Below are positions 30,461-42,400 of a stretch of 64,000 bases of DNA, in pieces. The translations under genes and the position numbers were made by a program. This DNA is from Parapristionchus giblindavisi (lineage: Eukaryota > Nematoda > Chromadorea > Rhabditida > Diplogasteridae): NCBI GenBank assembly GCA_943737045.1, contig CALSFV010000119.1, forward strand, positions 118,167 through 182,166, read 5' to 3'. Position 1 is the first letter of the stretch, and each line of letters starts with the position of its first letter. Under the pieces are notes generated by a model. That model searched no databases and was not told the origin of the DNA. It saw only the letters and a list, made by a program, of their open reading frames with translations.

Positions 30461-32044
30461 CTGACTCAATGGAGAGGGCTTATATAGTGGTTACTTCATT
30501 CTTCAATCTGCATCTCTTCATGATAGGTCGTTCTTGCATCTGCAGGAATAAGCTAAAGCGTTATAATTAGGTTATGAGTAAGAGATAGTAATCAATACGG
30601 AGAGATCTAAATATGCACTATTCAACTGTCGTAGTGGACCCTTCTTTCATCCCCATTAATGACATGAGCGAGACAATCGAATTGGCGTTCTGGGGCTAGA
30701 AAAGACACTGCTGCATCAACCGTGAAATCACAGTGGTGAATTTGATCGGGGACGAAAACATGAGCCTCTGAGCCGGACGACGAGATGGATTGACGATAGA
30801 ACAACACTAGGCAGGGGGGGGGGGGAATGACCTTCTAACATTGAGAGTAGAGTCCCCTTTGATCAATAACAAGAGAAATAAGAGGGCTAAAGTGCTGTAA
30901 ACAAACTTATGCATCAACCTAATACAACAAATTGCGGTATAATAATATATGCTTTACATTCCTTTTATACCTATACTTTTTTTTATTTCCTCCCTCTAAA
31001 CGTCCATTTTTCAGTACACGGGCGAGAAGCAACAAGAAGACTGCAATGCCGATCGACCTTCTTCTTTACTCATTCATGAATAAATCATTTACATTGCTTT
31101 GGTGTATTCCTAAGTGGTTCTAATACCACTGAGATATTTTTAAACGCAATGAGAAATCAAAATATGATCAGATAAAATCAAAATATGATCAGAAGAAATC
31201 AAGATCTGATCAGGAGAAATCAAGATCTGATCGTGCCAAAAAAAAATCTTGATTTCTCCAGATCAGATCTTGATTTCTCCTGATCAGATTTTGATCGAAT
31301 TACCTGAGGGATTGCATCGGAAAGATCCGGCAATGTAAGGTAAACTATTGCGAGAGTTTATTGATGAGTTCACCAGCCCACCCGGACGATTTGCGCAGGA
31401 AACCACACGAATTTCCGAATTAAAATATCGATTTCCTCGAAAATCAGGTCGATTAGGCACTTTCTGAAAACGGATTCGTAATCAGCATCGAAAACTGATC
31501 CTAGTCATGTTATTGCCATCTCATATGGCCAGGACCAGTTGCGACCATCCCCTTGTAAGTCATCATTCATTTGTGCATGCGTGAAACTACTTCCTTTGTT
31601 CCTCATCGTCATTATTAAGTAGGTTTTGCCCAATGTTTGAAAAATTTTGGACAAAGATCAAAGATCAAAATACAAAGATCAAAGATCAAATTTTAGCAAT
31701 AGAATAAAAACCTTTATGAACATCTCAAACATATTCAGGAGCTTTGAAAATAAGAGAAGCAGGGACGAGAGATGTGATAGAGAGAGAAAGCACTATTTTT
31801 TAAAGCGTACGCGCTCTAACCAAGATGACCTCAGCAGAACATTTGCTGCAGCTCTGAGAGGAATCAGAGGTAAACCAAAATAATGGAAATAAATATATGA
31901 TACATTGCAAAGCTGTCTGCGGAGGAACCATAATTTTCGAAGTCCTCCCCACTGAATAGCGGGTCTCAGCATCAGGCCTCCAAAAATGTTGTTCATGCCC
32001 TGAGGGCGAATTGAGAGCTATGACTACCATAATATTTCTTAGAG

Positions 32045-32482
32045 TCAATCGTGTATAATAGAAAAGAAAAAGCTGAAAATATTGAAAAAGCATTTTTCAA
32101 AGATTTTTTTACTAAAAAAAAAGAGTGCAAAGAGTGTCATAGGAGCATTGAAAATAAGATATGCAAAGCTGCGGGGAACAATAATTTTAAAAGGCTTGCC
32201 CTCTGAACGGAATCTCAAAATCAGCCATTCTAAAAAAATTTTCATGCCCTGATTGCGAAGGAAGAGCTATGACTACCATAATTTCTGGAAAAAACTACGA
32301 TTGCGGTGTACTACGATTGCGTCATCACTACGCAACAGTGAACGAATTTAATTGCACCAATACGTCACTGTGATATTCATTGATAAATTCTGTGCATTTA
32401 ATCAAAAGATCAGCTTGATTGCTTTCATGGATCAAAAGTTATATAAATGAAAGTATCCGATGACTTTTGGTCGATACTGTAT
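32045..32482. mobile_element. Diverged extra copy of the IR3 repeat family
   Basis: Blocks equivalent to 27290-27835 appear in the same order: CCCTCTGAACGG, CATGCCCTGA, GAGCTATGACTACCATAAT, GATTGCGTCATCAC and AATTGCACCAA, then a Tc1/mariner-like end at 32482. It is more diverged than the two IR3 copies. Confidence 0.65.
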
Positions 32483-32564
32483 GTGCTGTAGCATTGTTCT
32501 TAAAATCGCAACCCTAATTTTAAAAAAAACAGCGATGTAGATTCGTAAGTGTATCATACTCCCG

Positions 32565-32900
32565 TTTTTGAATGGGCGAAAAGCGGGAGAAATGCGGGAG
32601 CCCAACGGGTGATCAAGCGCCCGCGGACGATTTGATGGTGATGTGCGGACGTTCGACGGGCGTTCGAGCGTCCGTGGGCGATCGTCGGGTGAGAGTTCTG
32701 ACTCCGATCGCCCGCGGGCGAAACGAATCGTTCGACCGCAGCACATCTTAAAGGGAGCGTAACCTCTCTCAATGGTCTCTTCGACGCACAATGCTCTCTC
32801 GTTGTTAGAGAACAGAGAAATAGTGTGCACAATGAAGAGACCATTGAGAGAGGTAACGCTCCCTTTAAGGGGAGGATCGCCCGCGGACGATAAGTTGGAG
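32565..32900. other. GC-rich island with a 35-bp-stem hairpin
   Basis: A locally GC-rich block full of GCCCGCGGGCG and CGTTCGA words stands out from the AT-rich surroundings. Inside it, 32747-32781 is the near-perfect reverse complement of 32835-32869, beginning CTTAAAGGGAGCG, with a 53-bp loop. Possible short foldback element. A CpG-rich regulatory role is only a guess. Confidence 0.7.
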
Positions 32901-33421
32901 CGCCGGATATGTGAGAGCCGGAAAATAGCGTGGTGTACGTCTGAAAGGGCAGTTGCAGTATATATAAATATCGATCACATCTTCTTTACACATACAGCAT
33001 ACAAAGAAACCGAGAGTTCATAAATCAATAAATCAACAACAGAAAAAATCAATAAATTACAATAATCACATTAGATTTGGGCTTGAAGGAGATTGATTGA
33101 GTGATTGTTGATTAGAGTTAACGTTAATACAATAAATAAGTTCAATTAATAGAAATAATCGACAAAAAAGAAAGAAAGATCAAAGATCGATAGCGATACC
33201 AAATTGTCAATGTTAAAGTTATGCTTCAGAATAATGGCCGGTATCATTGACTAATTAATGTATATTGTTTTGTTACTATTAAAAGATGCATAAATAGATA
33301 GATATAGAAATGGCTCAAATTAGGCCAAGGATAGTGGGTACTGTAATCAAGTATAAAAAGTAGTCAATGAAAAGAACAGAGATCCTGGTGCTATTGTTTA
33401 AAAATGGAGTACGGTAATGAA
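32901..33421. other. Intergenic, 3' side of exportin-4
   Basis: AT-rich, no gene seen. Likely contains the exportin-4 3' UTR next to the stop at 33422. Confidence 0.5.
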
Positions 33422-36400
33422 TCAATGAAGCCACAGTAATCCCTGGATTTCTCCAAGGAACTTCTCCATTCTCTGTCTGAATGCGATTCTTTCTCTTCTA
33501 CCGAGGATTGGTTCAGAGGGGAATAGACGACCAAAGGCTGTAAATAACAATTACTTAGTCAACAAATACAGCATTACATTATAAATAGACAAAATATACA
33601 AAGTGACATATTGGATACGGCAACGATATGATAGATAAGAGACGATACACACATCATTATCATACTTATCTTTATACATCATCGAAACATACCTTCAGCT
33701 AGTTTAGTCGCTGCTTTCTCATTGTTCTTCCTCTGTAAGAGTTCTTGAGCGAACGAGTTGAAGAAGTCCTACAATAATAATTTTATTAATCAATTGTCGA
33801 TTAATATTATTTAAAAAATCAATTTCACTGTGAATGGTAGAACTGTAAACAGAACGAATGAAATATATCATCATAAAATAGTGGTGCACTAGTTAAATAT
33901 TTTAGCCGATTAATAAAATATGCTTCCGATAATGAAATCGATTGTACACAGTAACCCAATGAATACAGTACAACCAAATAATGTTGATACCTTATCAAAA
34001 CAGATGAGTGTGTAGAGACATGAACAAGCTTCAGAGAAGACAGAAGCCTCCGCAGAATTATCCAATACTGCTTCGAATGTCATCTGAAATACTTTATTAT
34101 ACTTCGATAACTTTATTTTCCTACTTTACTATTCGCAACTATTCATGAATATTAAAACTTAGTGCTAGGAATTTGAATCAACAAACTCTCTGCGACTTTT
34201 TTTATCGGATTATCATGAAAATGAAGAAGAGGAAAAAGTGACATGATAAAATAAAATTTATAAGAAGAAAAAGAAAGGTACAGGCATCATAGCACGGAAG
34301 TGTTCAATTAGTCCAGGTGTACACTTATCACGATTGTTACCTGTAATACAATCATAATCATTCATACAATTCACTCATCTCTTATAATACTTACTGTAAT
34401 AGGCAGCCACTCCTGCCAGAGATTCGAGACACACGGAGGTGATCTCGTTACCGTACTTTGATGTGAGACCAGACTGGAATACGGTATATTAGGACATTCT
34501 ACATCATCCAACCTCTCACTTATTTGCTTCATATCTGATTTGTAGAACAAAGAAGTTAAGAATTTTCAATGGCATGCTGTTCGGCATTTACGGAAATAAA
34601 GGACAAGGTATGGTTTTAGAAAACATAGATCCCGTGAACTCCAGATGCTTGAGGTCCTTGAACACTGGTCTGCTTCACTTAGTAAAGGTCAGCCTGTTGA
34701 TGTAATCTATTTTGACTTTGCAAAGGCCTTTGATAGAGTATCACATCCTAAACTCTTAGCCAAACTCAATACAATAGGCTTATCTCATAAAACTACAAAC
34801 TGGATTACTAGCTACCTTTCTCAAAGAACTTTTCAAGTTAGAGTAAATAATAAACTATCAGAGTCCTACTCCGTATCCAGTGGAGTTCCTCAAGGCTCTG
34901 TGCTTGGACCCTTACTTTTCCTTATTTTTACATCCGAATTACCTTCGTTAGTCCAAAAAGATGGAGTACTAGCTCGTCTATATGCAGACGACATAAAGAT
35001 ATATAAATCATTCGGTAGTAATGAAACGCCCCAACCGCTTCAAGCGGCCGTGGACACTATCGTACAGTGGTCTGCTGATTGGCAATTACCCCTTGCTTCA
35101 CATAAATGTAATTCACTGCATCTAGGTAGGGCTAATCCTAAAAGGATTTATACTATAAATAATGTAAATCTAGATCAAAAAGATGCCGTCAAAGACCTTG
35201 GCTTCATTATTCAAAGAGGCCTAACATTTTCAGAACATTGTAGATCAATTTCGAACAAAGCAAAGTCGGCTTGTCATATAATTATGCGAGCTCTTCGGAC
35301 TAATAACCCTAAAATTCTCCTTAAAGCATATTCAATCTACATCAGGCCCATTCTAGAAAGCGCATCTACGGTGTTCAATCCTTATCAGAAAAAAGATATT
35401 AAAGTCCTTGAACAGGTACAGAATTACTTCACAAGAAGGCTGTTCGCACGTTGTTTCAAATCAACGTGGGACAATATGCCGCGGGCAAATGTTCGCAACG
35501 AAAAACTCGATCTAGAAACCCTCGAACACCGTAGATCCATCATAGACATTAGAACTTCTATTAAACTACTTAGAGGCAAATTTAGGATTTCAAATAAGAA
35601 AAATCACTATTTCAAAACATATATTACAAGAAATGGGTTGAATTTCTCCAATTCAGGGTCCCGTTTCCAATACAGGCACAATAACTTCTTTTTGCGAGCG
35701 GCCCGTTTGCTTACAAAACCCGAAAATAGAATCTCCTTTGATGTTGGAGACTGATCTGCATGTCCTGTTGTCGCCTATTCATACAGATTCTCTTCCCTCC
35801 CCCCAATTCTATCGTCCCTTAGGAACACTGATATCTCCTTCTAGGCTCAATCCATATGCACTATTTCATTCCATTCCTTATTTTCTTCATTTGTTTATTT
35901 ATTTGTTTCACATCATTTGTTCGCTAAATGTGAATAAATATATATATTAAAAAAAAAAGTGATGTGATATTAATAAAATGAATAAATTAAATATATATAA
36001 TACCTTGAGGCACTCGCACATTGCATTGAGAAGGTGATCGTTGATGAAGGCTAGAGATTCAGGACAGAATTCAGCCAAATAGAGAAGGAGACGATAGAAC
36101 TTGATGGCTACCTTCAACACATATATCATATTACATAATAGGTTACGGTATACTTCATGTTTGATATTAAACTATTAAATTTATATGTCAGACCGAGTAT
36201 ACAATATAACAAAAACATTAATTGGTTTCACAATTAGTATGCTATTTTTATGAAAGCTGCACAACTCAAATAATTAAAACTACATTGTGGCCAAGTGAAT
36301 TCATGTTTCAAATCATCTACAATAAACCAGACACAATTGTTCAAAGAATCAAACAAACTTCTGGATGCTGCAGCAATGCCTCACTCATAACACACAGTAG

Positions 36401-39400
36401 CATCTCCAATGACGTCATCGCAACCTTCAATCCATCAATATATCATCATTTTGTTATCATAAACACATTCGATCCTTTTCTCATTCAATCACTTAAAGAC
36501 CAAAGATAAAAGTTCAAAGATGAAACCTGTGATCCAGTTAATTGTCGATCATCAGCATTCTCCAGTATATCATTGGATAGAACATTGGACAGGATCTCCA
36601 TGAACAGAACGAGATCAGCTGCCTATAGTCAAGTTGATGACAGAGGTAAAAGAAAAAATGATAATACGAGTGATAAAATAATAAGAAGCGAAAAGAACTG
36701 TAACAGCTAAGTCACAGTATTAAATTAAATTACGAAAATAAGAACTAAAGTACCGTTAGTGAACACTTTATGTATTTAGATTCTATCATGATTTCATTCT
36801 CATAATAAATATTCATTATATTTCTTCGTTTTATGTTGTGTCATGTTTGTTATTATAACAACAAATAAAAAGCGAAATGGCAAGACACATATTTTTTCGC
36901 AAATGAAGCAATCATGAAACATAAAATAACCAGGGCAAAGAGTATAACAAGCATTAATAAAGAGAGACTAGATCAATCTATAGTTGTATTTTAAACAACC
37001 AAACATACACAACATGTAGATACTACAATAACTACAGTAACCATAGTCACAAGTACAGTAACTACAATACCTTCTCATCATCATCTGATGTCATTCCAAC
37101 GAATCGTTGAGCATGAGTGGATCGATATGCTTCAACCGTTTGAAGTAATGACGTGTACAACTTCATAGAATCAGCCTGAATGGAAAGGGATGGATTAACA
37201 AATTATATGATAAAGAGTATGATAAATAAATATCATTGCTCTAAAGTATTTCACTTACAGCCACTTTTAATATAATGAAATATAAATGAAATGATGATAA
37301 TTGACCTTATCATCAATATAAATGGAGATCTTCGTGGTAACATCCTGCATGAGTGTAAGTACAGCAGTGACAACAGGAGCTGATGAACATGAACGAACTA
37401 GACCAGGACATGCATCAAGTACTGGTTCTACTACTTCTGTAATCATATATTATAACAATGAGTGATAATAGTTCATCAGCATATTGCAGTTGATCAAACA
37501 TTCATTCAATTTATGATATTCTAAATATGATGGAGAAGAAATTTTTGTGATTAATTACACAATGAGATGAAAAATAAGAATACTGACTGAATAGAATAGT
37601 AGCGGAGTGTGATTGACTAGCCTTGACCACTCCATCAAAACATTGAAGTAAATCAACCATATCAGAATCTAATCCAGATGATGTAGAAGGAGAAGTTGAA
37701 TGTTGAGAGAGAAGAAGAGAGAAACGAGTAGCTAATGGTTGAAGAATCTAGAAGGAAGAAGAATTGGATCAATTGAAAGATCAAAGATCAAACCTGAGTA
37801 AACATATTCTGTCTCAGTTCATCCGAACAGGCTGCAGCTCCGATGAGAACCAGTACCTGATATGCACTCATATTATTCTTCAAAATATAGCAGCTTAAAA
37901 GATAACTAATCAAAAAAGTTAACAAATCGATAAATCATAAGGAAATCAATAATATTTGATACCTTCATGAGCTCCGCGCGTACAGTACACTTGGAGATAT
38001 CGAGTTCACCCAGATATGCGAATAGTGTGGGAGATGATGCAAGAGTGGGTGCATGGCATTCAACCATAGCATTCAACATGGATACTGCATCAGAACATAA
38101 TCTGATAAGGATAGTATTCAATTTGACTCCCAATGTATAGTACAAAACTATTATGTAAACAATGTGTGGATTGAGCTAACCAATTCATTCATATCAACCA
38201 TCATCATACCTCTTCTCTCCACTAAACTTCTCAATGGTTACAAATGTCTTAGTAAGGATGAAATTAACAATGAGTTCAGCAGTAGGACCATTGGTGGGAA
38301 GGAGAGGATACATTACAGCATCCTGATCATCAGCCTATAATCAATACATTATTGATAATCTAAAGTATTGTCTATATGTCTTCATATATTGATTTTTTTA
38401 ACCATCAATTCATTGTTCACATTCGATTTTGTACACAATGTGATACCAGCAACATACAGGCATAAAATAATCTTCACAGTCGAAATGAAAACAACACCAA
38501 CTGCTAGAATTTGAATGTGTGGGTGAAAAAAAATGTATGATCCACAATTTAATGAATTAAAAGGCCAAGGACAAATTAAAGACAAGACACGATAAGTAGT
38601 CCATTACACTGACCTCTGGCATACTACTAGCAGCATTAAGTACTCGTTTGAGTGCAAATGTAGTCGATCTACACAATTCAGGTGAGACCATATCGAGCGA
38701 TGTAGATGTAATCAATTGATGTTCAAGAGAAGCCCATGCGAAGAGCTCACCAATCATACTAGAATGATATCACAGATCAAGAGATCATTGGGTCCAAAGA
38801 TCAAAGGTCAAATGCAGTGCATAAAAGGGTAGGTTACAAAAAGATTTCGGGACTTCCCAGAATACGAATGTAGGATTCAAAGAGCAAACAATATGTGAGA
38901 ACACCTTTTATGGGATTCTTATGACGGATATCATAATTTACCGATACCCCTTATAGTTAACCATGTCCATGAACCCCTTATCATTTATTCACTGCTTTTG
39001 ACATTTGAGCCAAATTAATACTCAAAAGTTGATCAACTGATCACATATACTCTATCCTAATATAAGATTTGCAGACTAAAATAAAATGAAAATACATACA
39101 TAATGAATGGATCAACATGACCCGCGGATTCTTCCCTCGATGATGTTGGATTTTCAATGCATTGAGAGAGGAAGGTATCACGGGCTTCCGACAAGAAGGG
39201 ACTACCTATAATTCATGAGTTATTTGATAAAAAGAAAAGATAAATAATACGAGTGTTTTCTTTTCCTTTCACAACAGTTGAACGGATAACGAGAGGAGTT
39301 GGTCAAATTTTCGAGGATGGTTGTTCCTTTAAAGACAATAAATAATCGCCGCTACCGTATACCTCGTTCCTTGCATAAGTTGATTGAATGATCAAAGACT

Positions 39401-42400
39401 TCTGATTGAATATGACACGATCCATCGATATCCTCACCAACCATCGATGTAGCTGTCATCAACATTAACCTAGAAAGAGATCAGTAAATGTAGAAATATA
39501 AGGAAGATATAATATAGGATGATGTAGCAATACTATTATATAATAGAAATAAGTAAATATAAAATCTGATACAAATCCGCTTTCTTAAACATTTGGTTTT
39601 GAAATTTGATAAAACTACTATTTCAAATATTGGAATTCAAACGAGGTTGATTATGGGGAACGGGGTCCACTTATTGTTAAAGCAGAATGAAGTGGTTATT
39701 TCAGTTAGTGATAGTTATATTATGGCTCTTCTTTCACTTCTCCTACTCTCTTTTCGTATGAATCATTTTAATTCTTGACTTTCTGTGGTCTACGTAAATC
39801 ATTCATTAATCCTATCTGTAAATAGTAATCTTAGGCTTTGTCAATTACAAATCTTTTTCAAAGGTCTAAAATTTTCCGGGAACATTGGTGCCTCTCTCTA
39901 TAGCGTGATCAGGTACGTTGATAAATATTGATTGGTTAATATTAATAGATGTTCACAAATACAAACCAATGCATATCCTCTTGCCACTCAGAGAGACCAC
40001 TCGTATCAACACTACCATTGGCCATACGAGAGAATTCAGTCAATCGTTCACGAAGGGCACTACAAATATATGATATTATCGAATAGATAATCAAGTAAGA
40101 ATGAATCATAAAGGATATAGTACAGTTATTTGTTGACAGCAAAATGATCTCAAAAATACAGCTGCAACGTATGAAATGTTATTATGAGATAACAAATCTT
40201 AGTTGAACCTAATGATTTTGCGCTTCAGACAGCACATATATTTGAGTATGGCTCTCATTACTCTAATGGGTCTCTAATAAGACATTAGAATAAAGAATCT
40301 AACCTGGTGTGTGTATGAAGGAATAATGGCAGACAATAGCAGACAAATCCACTCAACGTTGTCAGTAGATCAGCATAGAGAATCTATAAATCATATCTAA
40401 AGATCAACCAGTTACACTCGTACATTGTTCATGATAAACAAATAATGAATACATCGCAGGTTATCACTTTGGGAATTCACATGCTAATTACGCAACCACA
40501 TTCAAGACTTATCTACAACTGCCTTATTTTTCCGTACACACACGCATTATATCTTAAAGAAAGGATACCCAAAACGGGAGAAATGAATGAGTATGGTATG
40601 AAATAAACAAACCCTATCATCCTTGGTCTCATCATCTTCATCTTCATCATTATCACCATTGGTATCATTGATCTCCTTCGGTCTACTACCAATAGGAGGT
40701 GATTGAGTTGCATTGAAGAATGCACGAATAATGGACCATGTCGGAGCGGAGATCAGTTCATCTTCTCAAATTCCATAGTATACAAATATAAACATATTAT
40801 AAATATAAAGAAAAATTAATCATCAATACAATAGATATACTTCACTGTTGATCATTTTTATTTAATATGTACAATGTCCTTACCAATCACTCTGACTTCT
40901 TCCTCAGTTAGAGTTGATCTCCACTTTCCACGTAAGAGTGTGTTCCATGAGTCAAATAGTGGAACGAGTGAAGTGTGTTTAGAATGAGAACTCGTTGCCT
41001 GTCAAAGACATCCATTGACTCATCAATGTAACCGGGTAAGATGAATTGTCATCAGCGATTGTCACTGGTTATCTCTGGGATAGAACCAATAGCAAATTTT
41101 TGCATATTATTTGCATATAACCGCACAATTTGATTTGATAAAATCAGGGTATTCATTGAAGTATCACCATTTTTCGCACATCCAAATGCGTTTTCGTCTC
41201 AAAATCTGTGCATCCAGACCAATTTGAAGGGTAGGGGATATCAATCACTGATATTCATAAAAGAATGAATAGCAAATGAAAGAGAAATACTACCAGCGCA
41301 AAGTAACCCGGTGATTTCTGGAAGCAGACTTGATACATTCACGAGTCTCTTAACTCTTTAACTTGCTATCTCTAAATAATATTAACTAATACAACATAAG
41401 AATTATGAATGGTACTAACAATGGCATCATGCATAGCCGTCATCGTCAGATGTTCAATGTATTGGGCGATATAAGAAAGGAATCTGTAAATGATCATAAC
41501 TTATTCCTGTATAATCACAACAATTCAATACTCTTTTTCAATCAGTATCTGACAAGGACAAATTACTCAAACTTCTTTCTAGTTCATTAAATGTTGATCA
41601 GATGAAGTGTCAAAGTTGTGAAGAATCATAAATAAGAAAAAGATTCATATATGATACCTTGATCGTAGTTCACTTGGAAGTCTCATTAATGTTTGTATGG
41701 GACGATAGAGGAATAGTCGATTGATAAGAGTACAGAAGTGATCCATTTCATGATCAGATGGTCCTATAATGATTACCGTATACCATGGACACATATTACA
41801 GTATACACTTGAGCATAGGTCGAATAGCTAGGTTATCGGATTTTAAAATGCGGTCAGGTTTTTCGATTTTTGTGAAATTTTGTCTCCAAATGCAGTCAAG
41901 TTTTTCGATTCTTTGGGAAATGCAGGCTCAAAATGCGGTCAGGCTTGGTACTTTGTAACATACTTTTCGACCTATGCACTTGAGGGGAAATAGAGTACAG
42001 TATACCCAATGGGCATGTATTAGAGTATTTTGAGAGAATAGGATAAAGCATAACTAGGAGTAGAGATACCCTGATTGTGAGGAACAATATTACAGTATGT
42101 CGGAATATAATTCCGAATACTCCGAGATAATAGAGTAAAGTACAATTTGTATGTATAGATTAAAGTTTACCTTGTGGGAATAAATTCAGTAGATTCTCCA
42201 CGAATAGGCCAATAAAGTGTTGAGCAAATTCCGTGTTCGTTATGACCTACAAATAGCGACTATTAATCCCGACACATTCTCGTTTCATTCGTTCCTTAAA
42301 TCAACTAGAATAAGATATGGCCAACCTCTCCGGACAAGGATGCAATCTGGACGAGACACGATAGAGAGTGCATCGAGAGGTTCTCATCAGTGCGGATCTT

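Larger units (their letters stand above)
28634..31308. mobile_element. Element with CTCAGGTAATTCGATC ends and GATC-rich subterminal repeats
   Basis: Inverted ends CTCAGGTAATTCGATCAAAA are followed on both sides by clusters of CTGATCAGATC/TGATCAGATT words, about 28650-28735 on the left and 31150-31295 on the right. It lies wholly within TNA element 2, so it inserted later. No family is recognised. Confidence 0.7.
28447..31555. mobile_element. TNA-target DNA element 2 (3109 bp), outer shell
   Basis: Ends are inverted CAAGGGGATGGTCGCAACTG, with direct repeats TAA at 28444-28446 and 31556-31558. The empty site in the left arm near 25170-25176 has a single TAA. Inverted ends run about 160-170 bp and are clearly related to TNA element 1, with shared words such as GCCTAATCGACCT and GAGAAAATCG. 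The interior is almost wholly another element. Confidence 0.88.
24751..31980. repeat. IR3: large inverted repeat with differently loaded arms
   Basis: Left arm 24751-27031 and right arm 27199-31980 are reverse complements apart from insertions. The left arm has an extra 629 bp at 25914-26542, and the right arm an extra 3109 bp at 28447-31555. The spacer is about 167 bp (27032-27198). Removing the insertions leaves arms of about 1.65 kb. The innermost and outermost parts of each arm are themselves related: both contain a CTGAGAGGAATC/CTGAAAGGAATC block, GATCAAAGATCAAA words and a CATGCCCTGAGGGCGAA block. The structure was therefore built from copies of one repeat family. A further diverged copy follows at 32.0-32.5 kb. 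Confidence 0.87.
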
